Source: DATEAV01 sp964575425
GTDB taxonomy: Bacteria; Chloroflexota; Anaerolineae; Anaerolineales; E44-bin32
DNA: 55,852 nt
Direction of reading: 5' to 3'
NCBI GenBank assembly: GCA_964575425.1
Contig: CAZNRD010000021.1
Span: 1 to 55,852 of the forward strand
The position numbers were made by a program, and so were the translations under genes. The number at the start of each line of letters is the position of its first letter. Position 1 is the stretch's first letter. Positions 1 through 9,092 of this stretch are shown one piece after another. The notes under the pieces are model-generated. The model saw nothing but the letters and a program-made list of their open reading frames with translations, was not told the DNA's origin and ran no database searches.

Positions 1-62
1 GCGAGCGCCGCCAGAAACGCAAGCCCCGCCAGGATGCGGCGGGGGAAGCTTCGGCTGCTCAC
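1..62 (-). CDS. N-terminus of an exported protein (partial)
   Basis: Only the first 20 codons lie in the window. Reading leftwards from a GTG at 62-60, the translation begins VSSRSFPRRILAGLAFLAAL, which looks like a signal peptide: a basic start (R-R) followed by a hydrophobic stretch. A purine-rich ribosome binding site (GAGGGG) sits about 5 bases upstream and a good promoter lies 30-57 bases upstream. The function cannot be told from so few residues. The start call is an inference from ribosome binding site, promoter and signal-like sequence together. Confidence 0.45.
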   Translation of the reverse strand, partial: MSSRSFPRRILAGLAFLAAL

Positions 63-90
63 GCTGCCCCCTCGTCACGCGGTCGGTTTC

Positions 91-119
91 ATTCTACAGA
101 AAGCGACAGGGCGGGGCAA
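91..119 (-). promoter_or_regulatory. Promoter for the exported-protein gene at 62
   Basis: On the minus strand a -35 box TTGCCC (119-114) and a -10 box TAGAAT (96-91) are separated by exactly 17 bases. The predicted transcript starts near 84, about 22 bases before the GTG at 62. It points away from der, whose stop is at 241. Confidence 0.5.
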
Positions 120-240
120 GAGGCAAATTGCAGGAGCAAGGAAAAGGTCCCGGGGAGGCGCGCCCCAAAGGCATCAATAGGGGAGAGCCTTGGCCAGGGA
201 GATACGGTCCGCCGTCCCCTCATGGATGCGTGGCGCGGGG

Positions 241-1620
241 TCAGTTGCGTCGGCGCGAGCGGCGGCGAAACGACAGCCGCAGCGGGGTGCCGAGAAAGCC
301 GTAGGCCTGGCGGAGGCGGTTCTCCAGGAAGCGGCTATAGGTGAAATGGACCAGGTCGGGTTCGTTCACGTGGAAGACGAACGTCGGCGGATCGGCCCGC
401 ACCTGAGCGGCGTAGAACACCTTGAGCTGGCGTCCGGCGTGCGCCGGCGGAGGGTGGTCCTCGAGCGCTTGCTGCAAGAGGCGGTTGAGTTCGCCGGTCG
501 AGATGCGGCGCAGGCGTTCCTCCTGGACCCGCAGCGCAAGGGGGAGCACCTGGTCGACGCGCTGACCGGTCTTGGCCGAGATGAACAGCACCGGCGCGTA
601 GTCGAGGAACCGAAGGTGCTCTCGCACGCGGGCCGTGTACTCTTCCAGAGTGTGGGAGTCCTTGGGGACCAGGTCCCACTTGTTGACCAGGAGGACCACG
701 CTTCGCATCTCGTCCACGACCATGCCGGCTACGTGGGCGTCCTGTGCGGTGATGCCTTCGCTGCCGTCGAGCACGAGCAGCGCCACATCACAACGCTGCA
801 GAGCGCGCAGCGCGCGCAGGACGGAGTAGCGTTCGACGCCCGGCTCGATGCGGCCACGGCGGCGGATGCCTGCGGTGTCGATCAGGATGATGGGGATGCC
901 GCTGTATGTGAGTTGGGTGTCGATGGCGTCGCGCGTCGTCCCGGGGATCGGGGAGACGATCGCGCGCTCCTCGCCCAGCAGGCGGTTGAGCAGGCTGGAC
1001 TTGCCCACATTGGGCCTCCCGACGATGGCGATGCGGACGGCGGCTTCGGTCGGTTCGGCGGTCTCGGCCGGGCCAATCAGCTCCACCACGCGATCGAGCA
1101 AGTCGCCGATGCCAGTGCCGTGCAGCGCCGAAATCACGAGCGGCTCTCCCATGCCCAGGCCGTAAAACTCGACGGCCTGCGAGCGGCGAGACTCAGTCTC
1201 GCACTTGTTGACCACGAGAAGCACGCGAGCCGGAGTGCCGGTGAGGCGGCTGCGCTGGCGCCGCAGGATGTCGGCCACATCGTGGTCGCCGGGTGTTGGG
1301 CCGCTTTCGCCGTCGACCAGGAACAGGACGACGTCTGCTTCGGAGGCGGCCAGCTCGGCCTGGCCGCGTATCTGCTCGACGTACTCGGCCGAGTCGAGCG
1401 AGAGGGGCGTGCCGCCGCCGGAGCGGGTGGGATCGATGCCGCCGGTGTCGGCGATGTCGAAGGATAGGCCGCGCCATTCGGCTTCGGCCACCAGGCGGTC
1501 GCGGGTCGTGCCCGGTGTCTCTGCCACTACCGCCAGGCGCTCGCCCGCAAGCCGGTTGAACAGGGTAGACTTGCCGACGTTGGGGCGGCCGACGATGGCC
1601 ACCATCGGCTTAGCCATCAT
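241..1620 (-). CDS. der: Ribosome biogenesis GTPase Der (EngA)
   Basis: Der is a double GTPase needed for 50S ribosomal subunit assembly. Two G domains are visible in the 459-residue product: a P-loop GRPNVGKST near residue 12 with DTGG, and a second GRPNVGKSS near residue 200 with DTAG and NKWD. A KH-like RNA-binding domain fills the last ~110 residues (YAPVLFISAKTG onward), ending in a basic tail RRRSRRRN. Length matches the family. Oddly, the first domain has NKCE where NKxD is expected for guanine recognition. The start at 1620 (ATGATG) lies 5 bases after the stop of cdaR, so the gene is probably the last of the operon that begins near 6096. Confidence 0.95.
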   Translation of the reverse strand: MMAKPMVAIVGRPNVGKSTLFNRLAGERLAVVAETPGTTRDRLVAEAEWRGLSFDIADTGGIDPTRSGGGTPLSLDSAEYVEQIRGQAELAASEADVVLFLVDGESGPTPGDHDVADILRRQRSRLTGTPARVLLVVNKCETESRRSQAVEFYGLGMGEPLVISALHGTGIGDLLDRVVELIGPAETAEPTEAAVRIAIVGRPNVGKSSLLNRLLGEERAIVSPIPGTTRDAIDTQLTYSGIPIILIDTAGIRRRGRIEPGVERYSVLRALRALQRCDVALLVLDGSEGITAQDAHVAGMVVDEMRSVVLLVNKWDLVPKDSHTLEEYTARVREHLRFLDYAPVLFISAKTGQRVDQVLPLALRVQEERLRRISTGELNRLLQQALEDHPPPAHAGRQLKVFYAAQVRADPPTFVFHVNEPDLVHFTYSRFLENRLRQAYGFLGTPLRLSFRRRSRRRN

Positions 1621-1625
1621 CGCTT

Positions 1626-2861
1626 CTAGCGCGTCGGGGTCGGTGTGCGAGGGCTGGTGCCGATGACGACCTCGATCGTCGAGGGCAGCACCGCCCGCGC
1701 CACCACGCCGCTGGGGATCACCACCACCTGCGGCGTGACTTGGTGGGTCCCCACGCCCAGGTCGAGCAGGTCGACGACCACCCGCACATCCTCAGGCGCC
1801 AACTCTTCCAGGACGGGCTGGGGCCCGGTCAGGATCACGCTTACGCTTTCGGGCGAGGCCTGAGCGAACAGGCCTGGGCCGAGGCCCTGAATCTCGAGCG
1901 CTCGCGTTACCGTGAGCGAGGTCTCGATGGCGGCGATTCCCACCTGGACAAGGACGGTCTGGTCGCCCACGGGAGCGATTCCCGCCGGCAGCGCAAGCGA
2001 AAGGCGGCGCTCGATGTTGTTGCTGGCTCCGGTCAACACCAGTGGCTCGGTCTCGACGAAACCGGGGAGCACCGAGACTGCCTCGGGATCGGATGAGTAG
2101 ACGGTGACGACCGGCGGCGAGACGGTGATGCTCGTCACCCAGTAACCGGCAGCGACCTGACCCTCGATGACGACCTTGACGGCCACATCGCGGTAACCGC
2201 CGAGCTGCTGAATCTGCACCTGAACCCGCGCCGCCCCTGGCTCCACGCGCACCCTCTCGACGGTCTGGCCATCGGGATCGACCGGGAGCAGCGGGATGGT
2301 CTCGACCAGGTCGGCGCGCAGCCCGGTCAGGTTGACTTCGGCCAGGACCTGAGCGACGCGCGCCACCGAGGACGACGGCCCGACAACGGTGGCCTCCGTT
2401 GGGGTCACCGTGGGGATCTGGGCGCGATAGCCGACCGCGGGCGTGCCGAGGGCGCGGATGCGCACGGGGACAGTTCGTGTGCCAAGCGGCTCCAGTGTGA
2501 CGGTGAGGGAGGCTGGCTCGAAGCGCACGACGCGCGCCGGCCGAAGGTCGACCCGCGCGCTGAGGGTGATCTGATGCACGCCGGCTTCGAGGCCGCTCAA
2601 GTCGGCGACCAGATGGATGTCGCTCGCCGTCAACTGGCTCCACACCGAGCGCGGCGCGCGCACGACGACCTGCGCTGTCGACGGCGGACTGCCGACGATC
2701 GTCAGGTTCTCGGCAAGCCCCTGGACCTCGATGGGCACAGGCGAGGGAAAGGCTTGTTCCTCGGTGGGATCGCCGGCGCTGACGGCCGAGACCCACACCA
2801 GCAGCGACATGATGGATGCCAGGAGGAGGGAGCCCAGGTTTTCTTTGAGCGAGCGCAGCAC
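1626..2861 (-). CDS. cdaR: CdaR/YbbR-domain regulator of diadenylate cyclase
   Basis: This is a membrane-anchored YbbR-repeat protein, the usual partner of the diadenylate cyclase CdaA. A single membrane segment sits near the N-terminus (LGSLLLASIMSLLVWVSAV), followed by about four YbbR repeats of 75-80 residues, each beginning with a P-V-x-V/I strand pattern, outside the cell. I choose GTG at 2861 because GAGGGAGG lies 5 bases upstream. An upstream TTG at 2876 overlaps the cdaA stop but has no ribosome binding site; it would add 5 residues. Adjacent to cdaA in the same order as in Firmicutes. In that system CdaR modulates CdaA activity; direct control here is inferred. Confidence 0.88.
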   Translation of the reverse strand: MLRSLKENLGSLLLASIMSLLVWVSAVSAGDPTEEQAFPSPVPIEVQGLAENLTIVGSPPSTAQVVVRAPRSVWSQLTASDIHLVADLSGLEAGVHQITLSARVDLRPARVVRFEPASLTVTLEPLGTRTVPVRIRALGTPAVGYRAQIPTVTPTEATVVGPSSSVARVAQVLAEVNLTGLRADLVETIPLLPVDPDGQTVERVRVEPGAARVQVQIQQLGGYRDVAVKVVIEGQVAAGYWVTSITVSPPVVTVYSSDPEAVSVLPGFVETEPLVLTGASNNIERRLSLALPAGIAPVGDQTVLVQVGIAAIETSLTVTRALEIQGLGPGLFAQASPESVSVILTGPQPVLEELAPEDVRVVVDLLDLGVGTHQVTPQVVVIPSGVVARAVLPSTIEVVIGTSPRTPTPTR

Positions 2862-2872
2862 GGCAGCCTCCC

Positions 2873-3772
2873 TCAATCCCCGCGCCGCTGCAGGCGCGAG
2901 AGGATGCTCAGGGGTGCTTCCAGCCAGCCGGGGAGGGGGCGAGTGGGCGAGGGGCGGTAGAAGGCGGTCAGGATGTTGCGCAGGCGGGCAAGGTCGAGGC
3001 GGCGGATCAAGCGGCCGTTGTGGGTGACGGAGATCGTGCCCGTCTCCTCGGAGACAACGATGGAGACGGCATCGCTGACCTCGCTGATGCCGAGGGCGGC
3101 GCGGTGGCGCAGGCCCATCTGGTGCTCTGGGGAGCGTGACATGGCGCCGCCGGAGGAAAGCGGAAGGACGCAGGCGGCAGCGGCGACACGGTCGCGGCGG
3201 ACGATGACGGCCCCGTCGTGGAGCGGGGTGTTGAGGTGAAAGATTTGCAGCAGGAGTTCGGGGGTGAGCAGGGCGTCGAGTCGGACGCCGGTCTCGATGT
3301 ATTCCTGCAGGCGCGTCTCGCGCTCGATGACGATCAGGGCGCCGTAGTGGTGATCGGCCAGGCGCTGGCTGGCGGTGCAGATGGCGGAGATGGTGCGTTC
3401 GACTTGAGAGGCACCCTGGGCCAGGGCCAGCCAGCTGCCGGCGCGTCCGAGTCGCTCCAGGGCGCGGCGCATCTCCGGGGCGAAGATGACGGGAATGGCC
3501 ACCAGCAAAGTGGGCAAGGTCGTGCGCAGCAGCCAGGAGAAGGCCGGCAGGGGCAGAAGGCTGGTGAGCAGGGCGATGACGAGGATGAGCAGAATCATCC
3601 CCCGCAGCAGCACGGCAGCCTGCGTGCCGCGCACCAGCCTCAGCAGGAAGAAGAAGACAGCCGTGACCAGGACCAGGTCAAGGAGGTTGATCCAGTCCAG
3701 CCGCTGGAAGAGGAAGACGATTTCGTCGATCAGGTTGCTCACACAGATCCTGGCGAGGGGTTGCCCCCTCAA
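2873..3772 (-). CDS. cdaA: Diadenylate cyclase CdaA (DisA_N domain)
   Basis: Makes cyclic di-AMP from two ATP. The 299-residue product has three N-terminal membrane helices (about residues 29-46, 56-74 and 84-97) and a cytosolic DAC domain. The DGA motif is at 186-188 (PLHDGAVIV) and the RHR motif at 222-224 (GLRHRAALG). The usual motif is G-T-R-H-R; here the threonine is leucine, and there is a short Ser/Gly-rich insertion before it. Whether this alters activity cannot be judged from sequence. The ATG overlaps the TPR gene stop (ATGA at 3772-3769) and the stop is close to cdaR, so the three genes are translationally coupled. Confidence 0.93.
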   Translation of the reverse strand: MRGQPLARICVSNLIDEIVFLFQRLDWINLLDLVLVTAVFFFLLRLVRGTQAAVLLRGMILLILVIALLTSLLPLPAFSWLLRTTLPTLLVAIPVIFAPEMRRALERLGRAGSWLALAQGASQVERTISAICTASQRLADHHYGALIVIERETRLQEYIETGVRLDALLTPELLLQIFHLNTPLHDGAVIVRRDRVAAAACVLPLSSGGAMSRSPEHQMGLRHRAALGISEVSDAVSIVVSEETGTISVTHNGRLIRRLDLARLRNILTAFYRPSPTRPLPGWLEAPLSILSRLQRRGD

Positions 3773-6096
3773 GCGCTGGCCTGCAGGTTTTGCAGGAGTT
3801 CCTGGTAGCCCTCGATGTCGGGCGGGTTGAGTTCGATGATCATCTGGATGGTGCGGATGGCGTCCTGGACGCGGCCGGCGTCGAGCTGGATTTCACCGAG
3901 GGCGTCATACTGCGCGATGGCGTCGGCGATGCGGCCGGCGGCGCGGTAGGCCTCGGCCAGGCGGGCGTGCAGGGCCTGCTTGCCCGGGTGCTCGCGTGCG
4001 AGTTCCTCGAGCTTGCTCAGGGCATCAGCGCTGCGGCCGGCCTGGACCAGGAGCTCCAGGTAACTGTCGAGTTCTTTGGCTGCCTGCTCTTCCTGCCCCA
4101 GGCGCAGGTTGAGGTCGATGACATGGCTGCGGGCCTTGTCGTCGGCGGGGTCGATGGAGCGAATCTGCTCGAAGACGCGCAAGGCACGGCGCCAGTCGAG
4201 GCGCGAGAGGTCGATGTCGGCCATCTCGTGCAGGATCTGGAGGGATAGAGACCGATCGACGGTCGAGCGCTGAGCAAGGCGCAGGGCGTCGGCCAGGGTC
4301 TTGCGCGCCATGTCGATGTCGGCCATCTGACGATAGAGCTCAGCCAGTTGCAGGTACTGGGTCAGGGCTTCGTCGGCGCGGTCCTGCTGCGCCAGAAGTT
4401 CGATGAGGCGGGCGCGTGCGTTGAGATCGATGGGGGAGAGTCTGAGGATGCGGGAGTAGATTTCCGTGGCCTGGGTGATCTCGCCGCGCACGCGGTAGGT
4501 CTCTGCCACGGCCGCCAGTTTGCCCAGGCCGGCCTCCACGCGGCCGGTGGCGATCAGGATCTCGGCGATTTGGGTGTGGAGAGGCAGATAGGTGGGCGCG
4601 TACTGGAGGGCGAGCATCGCCTCTTCCATGGCTGCCACCGCGTGCTTGTTGGCGAGGAGTTCCTCGATCCGGCCGAGGGATTGGATGACGCGCGCCGTTC
4701 CGGGGACAGACAGCATCTCGGCGATGGGGACGACCTGGCCGCCCGGCTTCTGAGTCTCGAGGCGTTCGCGCGCCTGCCGAAGCCGTGACATCCAGCCGGG
4801 GCCGCTGAGGAAGTTGAGCGTGTTCTCGACAATGCGGCTCAGCGTCTCCGCATCGCCCTCGGTCTGAGTGGTGAGGATGGTGTCGTAGAGCTGGCCGAGC
4901 TGAGCGGATTGGCTGCCATCGACCGACAGGCTGTCGGCAATGCGCAGAGCCTGGAGCAGATAGCGGGCCGCTTCGGGAAGGTCGCCCTGATCCTTGGCCA
5001 GCCGGCCGAGGGCCAGGTTCGCGCCCAGGCCGAGTTCGGGATGCCCTGCGGCAATTGCCAGGTGCTTGCGCGCGCCTTCGAAATCCTTCAGGTCGCGCTT
5101 GAGCAGGCCGAGGTTGTAGTGGGCGGCGGGATGATCGAGCCCGTCGTCGATGGCGCGCTGGAGTTCCTTGGCCGCCTGCGGCTTGTGACCGCGCGTCTGG
5201 AGGTCAATGGCCTGGCCGAGGTACAGGTACATGCGCGGCCGGCCGGAAGCGGCTTCGGTCTTGCCCCGGGTGAGGGCGGAGACGGAACGACCCCGGCCCT
5301 CAGCGGAGGCTTCAGCCGTTGGCTCTTCGAATAGGAGTCCGGCCAGGATTGTGAGGGCCTGCTTTTGGGCGTAGATTTCGGGGTCGGCTCCCTCGGCTTC
5401 GGTGACTTCGCCCGTCGCCTTCTCTTCCGAGCGCATGAACTCCTGGACGCGGGCCATGCGCAGAGGGCCGGTGGCGCCACGGGGGCGCGTTGGGGATGGC
5501 AGGGGGCGGCCCTGGCGGAGGAGCGTCAGGGCGCTGCTGGCCTCAGGGTCGCCCGGAAGCAGGGTGAGGGAGCGTTGCGCCGACTCGATGGCACGGTCGA
5601 CCTTGCCAGCCTGCTGGAGAATGGCGGCGACGGCGAGGTATTCCTTGAGGGCGTCTTTCGGTCGGCCGAGGCGCTCATAGGTTAGGGCGAGGCGGGACCG
5701 GGCGGCGAGGTTATTGGGGGCAAGGCGAGCGATGTGGGTCCAGTTCTCGAGGGCTTTTTCCGCGTCGCGGCGTCGCACGTAGAGCTCGGCGGCCGCCTCG
5801 TGCTGTTCAATGGCCTCCTTGATCTGACCAAGTCGCTCGAAGATCTCCGCGCATTTCTCGACGGGCAGAGGGTCCCCTGGTGAGGCTTTGGCGGCGCGAT
5901 GATAGGCGGCCAGGGCTTCCTTGAGTTGCCCCGTTTCAAGCAGGGCCAGGCCGAGGCTGGTGAGCGCCGTCGGGTTGTCGGGGAACTCCGCAAGGGCCTT
6001 GCGGTAATACTCGAGGGCTCGGTCCCATTGCAGATCCCAGGCAGCCGAATGGCCCAAGCGGAGCGATTCCTCAAACAGATCCTGACGTCCGGTCAT
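3769..6096 (-). CDS. Large tetratricopeptide-repeat protein
   Basis: A 775-residue cytosolic protein built almost entirely of TPR helices. The pattern W-x3-L-x-Y-x3-A...P is clear near residues 20-55 (WDRALEYYRKALAEFPDNP) and recurs to the C-terminus, with a less regular Pro/Arg-rich stretch near 195-290. No signal peptide, membrane segment or catalytic domain is seen. TPR arrays bind other proteins; the partner is unknown. It heads the operon with cdaA, cdaR and der, and its stop overlaps the cdaA start. A link to c-di-AMP signalling is possible only by location. Confidence 0.85.
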   Translation of the reverse strand: MTGRQDLFEESLRLGHSAAWDLQWDRALEYYRKALAEFPDNPTALTSLGLALLETGQLKEALAAYHRAAKASPGDPLPVEKCAEIFERLGQIKEAIEQHEAAAELYVRRRDAEKALENWTHIARLAPNNLAARSRLALTYERLGRPKDALKEYLAVAAILQQAGKVDRAIESAQRSLTLLPGDPEASSALTLLRQGRPLPSPTRPRGATGPLRMARVQEFMRSEEKATGEVTEAEGADPEIYAQKQALTILAGLLFEEPTAEASAEGRGRSVSALTRGKTEAASGRPRMYLYLGQAIDLQTRGHKPQAAKELQRAIDDGLDHPAAHYNLGLLKRDLKDFEGARKHLAIAAGHPELGLGANLALGRLAKDQGDLPEAARYLLQALRIADSLSVDGSQSAQLGQLYDTILTTQTEGDAETLSRIVENTLNFLSGPGWMSRLRQARERLETQKPGGQVVPIAEMLSVPGTARVIQSLGRIEELLANKHAVAAMEEAMLALQYAPTYLPLHTQIAEILIATGRVEAGLGKLAAVAETYRVRGEITQATEIYSRILRLSPIDLNARARLIELLAQQDRADEALTQYLQLAELYRQMADIDMARKTLADALRLAQRSTVDRSLSLQILHEMADIDLSRLDWRRALRVFEQIRSIDPADDKARSHVIDLNLRLGQEEQAAKELDSYLELLVQAGRSADALSKLEELAREHPGKQALHARLAEAYRAAGRIADAIAQYDALGEIQLDAGRVQDAIRTIQMIIELNPPDIEGYQELLQNLQASA

Positions 6097-6129
6097 CCTT
6101 AGCTCGACTGCATCTGGGATGGCGAACCG

Positions 6130-6138
6130 AGTATAGCA
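6130..6138 (-). promoter_or_regulatory. Extended -10 promoter for the TPR-cdaA-cdaR-der operon
   Basis: The minus strand reads TGC-TATACT, an extended -10 element, about 34 bases before the TPR gene start. No good -35 box is seen, as is typical when an extended -10 is used. Confidence 0.4.
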
Positions 6139-6210
6139 TGACTCAATGCGCGAGGCGGCACGCTGGGCCGAGGGTACTGTGGGCCAGGCAGGGAAAGGCT
6201 GCGGCGCAGT

Positions 6211-8994
6211 TCAGTCGACCGGGGCCATGTCGGACCAGTTTGGCCCGGCCTTGGCATCGGTCTTGAGGGGAACGCGCAGCTGGAAGGCGGCCTGCATGAC
6301 CTCCTGCACCCGCCGCGCCGTCCGCGCGACCTCGGCTTCAGGGCATTCCAGGACGAGCTCGTCGTGAACCTGAAGCAGCATGCGGGCGCGGAGGCCAGCC
6401 TGGCGCAGCGCATTGGGCAAGCGCAGCATCGCGATCTTGGTGATATCGGCGGCGGTGCCCTGGATGGGAGCGTTGATGGCCTCGCGCTCAGCGCGGGAGC
6501 GGGCGGTCTCGGGGATGGGCAACGCGCCGCGGGTAAGCTCGGGGAAGTAGCGGCGGCGGCCCAGCAAGGTCTCGACATAGCCGCGTTCCGCGGCGAGCTG
6601 TCGGGTGCGGTCGAGGTACTGCCGCACGCCGGGAAAGCGCTGGAAGTAGGTGTCGACGAAGCGCTCCGCTTCGGCCAGCGTGAGGTCGGTCGAGCGGGAC
6701 AGGCCGTAGGGGCTCATTCCGTAGATCAGGCCGAAGTTGATGGCCTTGGCGTGGCGGCGCAGTTCGGGTGTCACCGACTCGAGGGGCACGCCGTAGATGG
6801 CGGAGGCGGTGGCGGCGTGGATGTCCTGGTCCTCCAGGAAGGCCTGGATCATGGCCCGGTCTTCGGCCATGTGGGCCACAATGCGCAGTTCAATCTGGGA
6901 GTAATCTACACTGAGCAGGAGGTTGCCCGGTGAGGCGATGAAGGCGCGGCGGATGTGCTGGCCGAGTTCGGTGCGGATGGGGATGTTCTGCAGATTCGGA
7001 TCCGAGGAGGCGAGGCGCCCGGTGACCGTGCCTGTCTGGTTATAGGAGGTGTGGATACGCCTTGTTTCGGGGTTGACCTGCTGTGGTAGCGCATCGGTGT
7101 AGGTGGATTTGAGTTTGGCGATCTCGCGGTGTTCGAGAATCATGTCGACGACGGGGTGTGTGTCGCGCAGGTCCTCGAGCACAGAGGCCGCCGTCGAGTA
7201 GTGGCCGGCGGCGGTGCGGCGGCTGCGGTCGGGCGGCGCGAGGCCAAGGTCCTCGAACAGAGCCTTTGCCAGCTGCTGCGTGGAGTTGAGGTTGAAGCGA
7301 TGCCCGACCTGGTCGAAGATGTCGGCCTCGAGCTGCTGCAGCCGGTCGGCGAGAGTGCGCGACATGCTCGCCAGGAACTCCACATCGAGGGAGACCCCGG
7401 CGATTTCCATCCCGGCCAGGATTGGCACGAGCGGCATCTCCAGGCTGCGGAAGAGGCTGAGCTGGTTCTTCTCTTCGAGTTCTTTCTCGAGCGGCGGCAG
7501 CAGGCGCAGGCAGATCTCGGCGTCGGCCGCGGCGTAGGCGGCGACCTGACCGATCGGCACTTCGGCCATGGACCGCTGCCCCCGTCCGCTGCCAATCAGG
7601 CGCGAGATTTCCGTCATCTCCACGCCCAGGCGCGCCCAGGCGAGGTTTTTCAGGCCGAGATTGCGGGAGGCGGGATCGATCAGCCATTCGGCGATCATGG
7701 TGTCGAAGGTCAGGGGGCTGACCTCGAGGCCATGGCGCCTAAGGAGGGTGTAGTCGTACTTCAGGTTGTGCCCGACCTTGTCGATGGCAGGATCGGTGAG
7801 CGGCTGGCGGAGTGCCTGCAGGACAACTTCGAGGTCGAGCTGGGGCGCGCCCGCCAGGAGAGGATCGTGACCGACGGGCAGGTAGTATCCCTCACCCTCG
7901 CTCACCGCCAGTGACAGGCCGACGAGCCGCGCGCGGATAGCGTCGGTGCTGGTGGTCTCGACGTCGAGGGCGATGCGGCGCGCCTGGCTGAGGCGGCCCG
8001 CAAGCGCCTCGAGCGCCTCCGGGGTGTTGACGGCAATGGCGCGCGTCGGGCCAGCGGTGGTTTCGGCCTTGCCAGAGGGAAAGAGGTGCAGCTGGCGGCG
8101 AGGGGACTGATCGGCTTCGGGCAGACGGCCGAGCAGGGAGCGAAACTCGAGTTCGCGGAAGAGATCGGCGACGCGCTGGCGATCGTAGGCGTGAAGGCGG
8201 CAGGCCTCGAGGCTGAACTCGATCGGCAGGTCGGTGACGATGGCAGCCAGGCGTCGGCTCAGTTCCGCCTGGGCGCTGCCGGCCTCGAGCAGGGCGCGCG
8301 TGCGCGCAGGAAGCTCGTCGAGGTGTTTGTAGATGCGCTCCAGGCTTCCATACTTGCGCAGCAGTTCCAGGGCGGTCTTCTCGCCGATGCCGCGCACGCC
8401 GGGGATGTTGTCGCTGCTGTCGCCGACGAGGGCCTTGTAGTCGACGATCTGCTGGGGCAGGATGCCGAGCTTCTTGGCAACCTCCTGCGGGCCGTAATCG
8501 ACGGAATCGGCCAGCCGCTGACCCGCGAGGCGGACGCGGATCCCGTCTCCGACGAGCTGCAGCAGGTCCCGATCGCCGGTGAGGATGATGACCTCGACGC
8601 CCTGCTCGGCGGCGCGGCGGGCAACCGTCCCCAGGACGTCATCGGCCTCGTAGCCTTCAGCCTCGAGGATGGGAATTTCGAAGGCCTCGACCACCTGGCG
8701 GATGCGGTCCAACTGCAGACGCAGGTCGTCGGGCATCTTGTCGCGCGTGGCCTTGTACTCCGGGTAGAGATCGTCGCGGAAGGTGCGGCCGGTGTCGAAG
8801 GAGATGGCCAGATACTCGGGGGCTTCTTGCTCGACCAGGCGGAAGAGGACCGAGGTGAACCCGTAGGTGCCGGCCGTGGGCTCGCCCGCCTTAGTGATCC
8901 AGCGCGAGCCGTCGCCGGCGCGCGTCAGCGCGAAGTAGGTGCGGTAGGCCAGCGCATGGCCGTCGATCAGCACCAGTCGTGGTTTGGCGTCCAT
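6211..8994 (-). CDS. polA: DNA polymerase I
   Basis: A 927-residue three-domain DNA polymerase I. The N-terminal 5' nuclease starts LVLIDGHALAYRTYFAL and has the metal-binding acidic residues (EGYEADDVLG, TGDRDLLQLV). The middle 3'-5' exonuclease looks active: DVETTSTD, GHNLKYD and YAAADAEICL carry the expected Asp/Glu/Tyr residues. The polymerase domain has motif A (SVDYSQIELRIVAHMAED), motif B (RRHAKAINFGLIYGMS) and motif C (LLQVHDELVLE). It acts in replication gap filling and repair. The ATG at 8994 has GAGGT 5 bases upstream. An intact proofreading site is worth noting because many bacterial family members outside Proteobacteria have lost it. Confidence 0.97.
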   Translation of the reverse strand: MDAKPRLVLIDGHALAYRTYFALTRAGDGSRWITKAGEPTAGTYGFTSVLFRLVEQEAPEYLAISFDTGRTFRDDLYPEYKATRDKMPDDLRLQLDRIRQVVEAFEIPILEAEGYEADDVLGTVARRAAEQGVEVIILTGDRDLLQLVGDGIRVRLAGQRLADSVDYGPQEVAKKLGILPQQIVDYKALVGDSSDNIPGVRGIGEKTALELLRKYGSLERIYKHLDELPARTRALLEAGSAQAELSRRLAAIVTDLPIEFSLEACRLHAYDRQRVADLFRELEFRSLLGRLPEADQSPRRQLHLFPSGKAETTAGPTRAIAVNTPEALEALAGRLSQARRIALDVETTSTDAIRARLVGLSLAVSEGEGYYLPVGHDPLLAGAPQLDLEVVLQALRQPLTDPAIDKVGHNLKYDYTLLRRHGLEVSPLTFDTMIAEWLIDPASRNLGLKNLAWARLGVEMTEISRLIGSGRGQRSMAEVPIGQVAAYAAADAEICLRLLPPLEKELEEKNQLSLFRSLEMPLVPILAGMEIAGVSLDVEFLASMSRTLADRLQQLEADIFDQVGHRFNLNSTQQLAKALFEDLGLAPPDRSRRTAAGHYSTAASVLEDLRDTHPVVDMILEHREIAKLKSTYTDALPQQVNPETRRIHTSYNQTGTVTGRLASSDPNLQNIPIRTELGQHIRRAFIASPGNLLLSVDYSQIELRIVAHMAEDRAMIQAFLEDQDIHAATASAIYGVPLESVTPELRRHAKAINFGLIYGMSPYGLSRSTDLTLAEAERFVDTYFQRFPGVRQYLDRTRQLAAERGYVETLLGRRRYFPELTRGALPIPETARSRAEREAINAPIQGTAADITKIAMLRLPNALRQAGLRARMLLQVHDELVLECPEAEVARTARRVQEVMQAAFQLRVPLKTDAKAGPNWSDMAPVD

Positions 8995-9048
8995 CTCGGA
9001 CCTCTAGCATGCACGCGGCAGAGGGTTTCGGCGGCGAAGGACAGGACG

Positions 9049-9057
9049 ATTGTAGCA
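9049..9057 (-). promoter_or_regulatory. Extended -10 promoter for polA
   Basis: The minus strand reads TGC-TACAAT about 55 bases before the polA start. The -35 region (GCTGCC) is poor, again fitting an extended -10 promoter. Confidence 0.4.
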
Positions 9058-9092
9058 CCGCAGCGGGCAGCGGCAGCTGCCGCGAATCGGAT

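Noticed and set aside
190..1467. Long plus-strand open frame opposite der
   Set aside because: It is a shadow of the GC-rich der gene: no ribosome binding site, no family motif, and the opposite strand has a full Der protein.
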